From the NCBI GenBank assembly GCA_045531955.1, contig JAZSFC010000001.1, positions 132,620-196,619 on the forward strand: a stretch of DNA of 64,000 nucleotides, read 5' to 3'. This document shows, one piece after another, positions 60,689-64,000 of the stretch. A program made the position numbers and the translations under genes. Below the pieces are notes generated by a model. It did no database searches. It had not been told where the DNA came from and saw nothing but the letters and a program-made list of their open reading frames with translations. Position 1 is the stretch's first letter. Each line of letters opens with the position of its first letter. This DNA is from SIG299 sp045531955. GTDB taxonomy: Bacteria > Bacillota > Clostridia > Lachnospirales > Lachnospiraceae.

Positions 60689-61429
60689 ATGAACCGGAAG
60701 AAACTATATTTTGAAGAACTGGATTCTACGAACAGTTATTTAAAGGAATTGGCAGCAAAGGGAGCTCAGGAAGGGACCGTAATTATTGCAAACCGGCAGA
60801 GCGCAGGGAGGGGACGTCTTGGCAGAAGCTTTTTTTCTCCGGAAGAAAAGGGAATATATATGAGCATATTATTGCGCCCGGATATTTCCCTGGAACGTGC
60901 CGTGCTGATTACATCCATGGCAGCAGTGGCAGTGGCGGAAGCGATAGAACAGGTGAGCGGTATAAAAACAAAGATTAAATGGGTGAATGATATCTTCCTG
61001 AATAAGAAAAAGGTTTGCGGTATCTTAACCGAGGCAGGAATTGATGCAGAAACAGGAGCATTGGAATATGCTGTACTGGGGATTGGTGTAAATGTAGGAA
61101 AAATGGTATTTCCGGAGGAACTAAAACATATTGCTACCTCAGTTTCTAATGAATGCGGATTTGAGGTGTCTAAAGAAACCTTAATTGATAAAATTTTGGA
61201 ACAACTGGAACAATGGTATCCGACGATTGCTGATGGCAGCTTTTTGGAGGAAAGTAAAAAGCGTTCCATCTTACTTGGAAATGATATCAGGGTAATTGAT
61301 GAAACCGTACCCGGAGGTTCTTATTCCGCAAAAGCGGTGGATATTAATGAACTTGGTAATTTAATTATTGAACGGGAAGGAAAACTTCAGGTGTTAAATT
61401 CCGGTGAGGTCAGCATACGATTTGAATAA
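60689..61429 (+). CDS. birA: Biotin-[acetyl-CoA-carboxylase] ligase (BirA catalytic type, no HTH)
   Basis: 246 residues. STNSYLKELA, the biotinyl-AMP loop SAGRGRLGRSFFSP, KWVNDIFLNKKKVCGIL and GIGVNVG are all present. There is no N-terminal winged helix, so it is a class I ligase that only biotinylates carboxylases. A short C-terminal SH3-like domain ends the protein. TTTGGAGGA precedes the ATG. Confidence 0.93.
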   Translation: MNRKKLYFEELDSTNSYLKELAAKGAQEGTVIIANRQSAGRGRLGRSFFSPEEKGIYMSILLRPDISLERAVLITSMAAVAVAEAIEQVSGIKTKIKWVNDIFLNKKKVCGILTEAGIDAETGALEYAVLGIGVNVGKMVFPEELKHIATSVSNECGFEVSKETLIDKILEQLEQWYPTIADGSFLEESKKRSILLGNDIRVIDETVPGGSYSAKAVDINELGNLIIEREGKLQVLNSGEVSIRFE

Positions 61430-61454
61430 TTTTTAATAAAACTCAATTTACCAC

Positions 61455-61483
61455 TTGACAGCACGTTAGTAATTTGCTACACT
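61455..61483 (+). promoter_or_regulatory. Promoter of the T-box/ilvD/ilvB operon
   Basis: TTGACA at 61455-61460, 17-base spacer, TACACT at 61478-61483. Confidence 0.85.
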
Positions 61484-61499
61484 AAAGTGCAAATTACAT

Positions 61500-61761
61500 A
61501 GTTTTTTGAACGCAATGAAAAGGAAGAGTACATAGTTTTACGTGTCAGAGAGAAGACGGTTGGTGCAAGTCTTTCACAAGGGATTATGGAAGGTAGCCTT
61601 GGAGCATCGGCAAGAACGGGAAACCCAGTAGAAGCTGACGGAGTGATTCCACGTTATCGGAATATCGAGTGCAAGAATATAAATTGTTCTTGAAGCTAGG
61701 TGGTACCACGGATACGTAATTAATTCGCCCTAAGCAGTGAAAGCTGTTTAGGGCGTTTTTT
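61500..61761 (+). promoter_or_regulatory. T-box leader of ilvD-ilvB, probable GUA (valine) specifier
   Basis: Stem I can be traced: lower stem AAGG/CCTT, S-turn AGTA opposite GAA, middle stem CATAGT/ATTATG, AGAGA bulge and the apical GGTTGGTGCAAGTC. The 3' side of the specifier loop reads GAAGGTAG, giving GTA (61593-61595) followed by a purine. The T-box bulge AGGTGGTACCACGGA is at 61698-61712. Uncharged tRNA-Val would let transcription pass the terminator at 61726. Confidence 0.85.
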
Positions 61762-61762
61762 G
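61726..61762 (+). terminator. T-box regulated terminator
   Basis: CGCCCTAA-CAG/CTG-TTAGGGCG stem followed by TTTTTTG. Confidence 0.88.
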
Positions 61763-61840
61763 TATTAGAAGAGAGGATAAATCCTCTGCCCGCATTAGCG
61801 GGCGGGCATTTTTCTTCGAAAAACAAGGAGGATTAAAATT

Positions 61841-63511
61841 ATGCGTAGTGATGCAGTTAAAACCGGAGCGCAGCAGGCTCCACACCGTTCCCTGTTCCAT
61901 GCACTTGGTATTTCCAAGGAAGAGCAGAAGAAGCCTTTAGTTGGTATTGTCAGTTCCTATAATGAAATTGTACCGGGTCATATGAACCTGGATAAAATTG
62001 TGGATGCCGTCAAAATGGGTGTTGCCATGGCCGGCGGTACTCCAATCGTGTTCCCTGCCATTGCCGTCTGTGACGGTATTGCCATGGGTCACATTGGTAT
62101 GAAGTATTCCTTAGTAACAAGAGACTTAATTGCCGACTCCACCGAGTGTATGGCAATGGCACACCAGTTTGACGCTCTTGTTATGGTGCCAAACTGTGAT
62201 AAAAACGTACCGGGTTTACTTATGGCAGCTGCAAGATTAAACGTTCCTACCGTATTTGTCAGCGGCGGTCCGATGCTTGCAGGTAAGATGCACGGCAGCA
62301 AAACCAGTCTTTCCTCCATGTTTGAGGCAGTTGGTGCCCACAGTGCAGGAACCATGTCTGACGAAGAACTGGAAGAGTTCGAGTGCAAGGCATGTCCGAC
62401 CTGCGGTTCCTGTTCCGGTATGTACACTGCAAACTCTATGAACTGCTTAACCGAAGCTCTCGGTATGGGCTTACAGGGCAACGGTACCATTCCGGCAGTT
62501 TACTCCGACCGTATCATTCTTGCAAAGCATGCAGGTATGAAGGTTATGGAATTATTGGAAAAGAATATCCGTCCAAGAGATATTATGACAGAGGCAGCAT
62601 TTATGAATGCCCTGACTGTAGATATGGCACTTGGCTGTTCCACAAACAGTATGCTTCACCTTCCTGCAATTGCACACGAGGTTGGCATCGACTTAAATCT
62701 TGACATTGCAAACGAAATCAGTGCAAAGACACCAAACCTTTGCCATCTGGCACCGGCAGGCCACAGCTACATCGAGGAGCTGAACGAAGCCGGCGGCGTT
62801 TATGCAGTCATGAACGAGCTGAGTAAGAAGAATCTCTTAAATCTCGACCTGATGACCGTAACCGGTAAGACTGTAGGCGAGAATATTAAGAATGTATATA
62901 ACACAAATCCTGAGGTTATCCGCCCGATTGAGAATCCATACAGCCAGACCGGCGGTATCGCTATCTTAAAGGGTAATTTAGCTCCTGATTCCGGCGTAGT
63001 TAAGCGTTCCGCAGTGGTTTCTGAAATGATGCAGCATGAAGGCCCTGCAAGAGTCTTCGATTGTGAAGAAGATGCTATCGCAGCCATCAAGGGTGGTAAG
63101 ATTGTAGCAGGTGATGTTGTGGTTATCCGTTACGAAGGTCCTAAGGGCGGCCCTGGTATGAGAGAAATGTTAAATCCAACCTCCGCTATTGCAGGTATGG
63201 GTCTTGGTTCTTCCGTAGCGTTAATTACCGACGGACGTTTCTCCGGCGCATCCCGTGGTGCTTCCATCGGACATGTTTCTCCGGAAGCAGCTGTTGGCGG
63301 ACCGATTGCCCTTATTGAAGAAGGCGATATTATTAAGATTGATATCCCTGCAAACACCATTAATGTAGATGTTTCGGATGAAGTTTTAGCAGAGCGTAAG
63401 AAGAACTGGACACCTAGAGAACCGAAGATTAACAGCGGTTATCTTGCAAGATACCGTCAACTTGTTACAAGCGGTAACAGAGGTGCTATTTTAGAAATAC
63501 CAAAGAACTAA
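61841..63511 (+). CDS. ilvD: Dihydroxy-acid dehydratase IlvD
   Basis: 556 residues. It dehydrates dihydroxy-acids in valine and isoleucine synthesis. The iron-sulfur cysteines are seen in VPNCDKNVPG and CPTCGSCSGMYT; the C-terminal DGRFSGASRG is the family signature. AAGGAGG precedes the ATG. It is the first gene behind the T-box leader and 38 bases upstream of ilvB. Confidence 0.97.
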   Translation: MRSDAVKTGAQQAPHRSLFHALGISKEEQKKPLVGIVSSYNEIVPGHMNLDKIVDAVKMGVAMAGGTPIVFPAIAVCDGIAMGHIGMKYSLVTRDLIADSTECMAMAHQFDALVMVPNCDKNVPGLLMAAARLNVPTVFVSGGPMLAGKMHGSKTSLSSMFEAVGAHSAGTMSDEELEEFECKACPTCGSCSGMYTANSMNCLTEALGMGLQGNGTIPAVYSDRIILAKHAGMKVMELLEKNIRPRDIMTEAAFMNALTVDMALGCSTNSMLHLPAIAHEVGIDLNLDIANEISAKTPNLCHLAPAGHSYIEELNEAGGVYAVMNELSKKNLLNLDLMTVTGKTVGENIKNVYNTNPEVIRPIENPYSQTGGIAILKGNLAPDSGVVKRSAVVSEMMQHEGPARVFDCEEDAIAAIKGGKIVAGDVVVIRYEGPKGGPGMREMLNPTSAIAGMGLGSSVALITDGRFSGASRGASIGHVSPEAAVGGPIALIEEGDIIKIDIPANTINVDVSDEVLAERKKNWTPREPKINSGYLARYRQLVTSGNRGAILEIPKN

Positions 63512-63549
63512 TCAATATGTTGAAGTAACCTTAATATGGAGGAAAATAT

Positions 63550-64000
63550 ATGAAATTAACAGGTGCGGAAATTGTAATCGAATGCTTGAAAGAACAGGGT
63601 GTTGATACTGTTTTCGGATATCCGGGTGGAACAATTTTAAATGTTTACGATGCATTGTATAAGCATCAGGATGAAATTTTTCATATATTAACAAGTCATG
63701 AACAGGGAGCTGCACATGCAGCTCACGGTTATGCAAGAGCAACCGGAAAAGTTGGTGTTTGTCTTGCAACAAGCGGACCGGGAGCTACTAACCTTGTAAC
63801 CGGTATTGCTACTACATTTATGGACAGTATACCGGTTGTTGCGATTACAGCTAACGTAAATCTTCCTTTACTTGGAAAAGATTCCTTCCAGGAAGTAGAT
63901 ATTGCCGGTGTTGTTATGCCGATTACCAAACATAGCTATATTGTAAAAGATGTAAATGATTTGGCAAAAACAATCCGTAAAGCGTTTGTGATTGCTAAGA
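63550..64000 (+). CDS. ilvB: Acetolactate synthase large subunit IlvB (3' end outside window)
   Basis: 150 residues visible. The N-terminal TPP-binding domain is clear: FGYPGGTILNVYDAL, the activating Glu in LTSHEQGAAHAAHGYAR, and ATSGPGATNLVTGIA. GGAGG precedes the ATG at 63550. The enzyme condenses pyruvate for valine and leucine, or with 2-oxobutyrate for isoleucine. It shares the T-box-controlled transcript with ilvD and continues past the window end. Confidence 0.96.
   Translation, partial: MKLTGAEIVIECLKEQGVDTVFGYPGGTILNVYDALYKHQDEIFHILTSHEQGAAHAAHGYARATGKVGVCLATSGPGATNLVTGIATTFMDSIPVVAITANVNLPLLGKDSFQEVDIAGVVMPITKHSYIVKDVNDLAKTIRKAFVIAK

Noticed and set aside
61614..61618. ATC as the T-box specifier codon (isoleucine)
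   Set aside because: It lies outside the loop opposite the AGTA S-turn once the lower stem AAGG/CCTT is paired.
1..64000. CRISPR arrays, rRNA and tRNA genes
   Set aside because: No regularly spaced direct repeats and no recognisable rRNA or tRNA sequence were seen when reading both strands.

Overview
The window looks like chromosome from a Gram-positive gut or anaerobic Clostridia, most likely family Lachnospiraceae. The reasons are strong AGGAGG ribosome sites, a pyrK-pyrD (class 1B) pair, a T-box in front of ilvD-ilvB, a cobalamin riboswitch in front of an ECF S component, the iron-sulfur scaffold/GGGtGRT gene pair, and secreted lipoproteins with Thr/Pro linkers. The family call is inference from gene content. 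No rRNA, tRNA or CRISPR array was found.

Layout. 0-5.2 kb: an EAL phosphodiesterase (5' end outside the window), pyrK-pyrD, dCMP deaminase, pyrE and a 52-residue membrane peptide. 5.2-10.7 kb: a LytTR regulator with a soluble GHKL kinase, then a two-ATPase, two-permease ABC exporter and a YccF protein. 10.8-19.3 kb: two MutS-like ATPases, an esterase, asparaginase, and an amino-sugar operon whose phosphoglucosamine mutase carries an N-terminal Xre-type helix-turn-helix. 19.3-24.9 kb: a strong promoter, a short leader peptide with attenuator hairpins, an RsgA-type GTPase, and a run of small transferases (GNAT, HIT, kinase, two methyltransferases). 24.9-37.3 kb: GH5 lipoprotein, LUD protein, arylsulfotransferase-like protein, topoisomerase III, a cobalamin-riboswitch operon, a GntR-controlled membrane operon and a surface 5'-nucleotidase.

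37.3-54.4 kb is the most interesting part. A 236-nt imperfect palindrome precedes the scaffold/GGGtGRT operon. The 3' end of the GGGtGRT gene is the attachment site of a 14.9-kb AT-rich integrative element: a 29-bp identical core lies at 39365-39393 and 54293-54321, with an integrase just inside the left end and the displaced native gene end plus its terminator just outside the right end. The element carries what looks like a defence or conflict cargo. This is (i) a membrane NACHT-like NTPase, two small proteins (one starting with an NSSST motif), a SPASM radical-SAM enzyme with unusual cysteine spacing, and a DUF6236-like protein; (ii) a second tyrosine recombinase beside a 1.8-kb segment bounded by 38-bp inverted repeats, holding two convergent genes (a GNAT-like membrane protein and a methyltransferase), which reads as an either/or inversion switch fed by a fixed outside promoter; (iii) an excisionase-like protein; (iv) an AbiF-type HEPN protein with its own promoter and upstream non-coding RNA; (v) a deoxynucleoside kinase/deoxyribosyltransferase-like fusion overlapping a two-TM GAF-like protein.

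54.6-64 kb returns to housekeeping: NlpC/P60 hydrolase, DUF6512-like membrane protein, GH3 glucosidase, trigger-factor-like lipoprotein, CarD-like regulator, biotin ligase, and a valine-type T-box leading into ilvD and the start of ilvB, which runs off the window.
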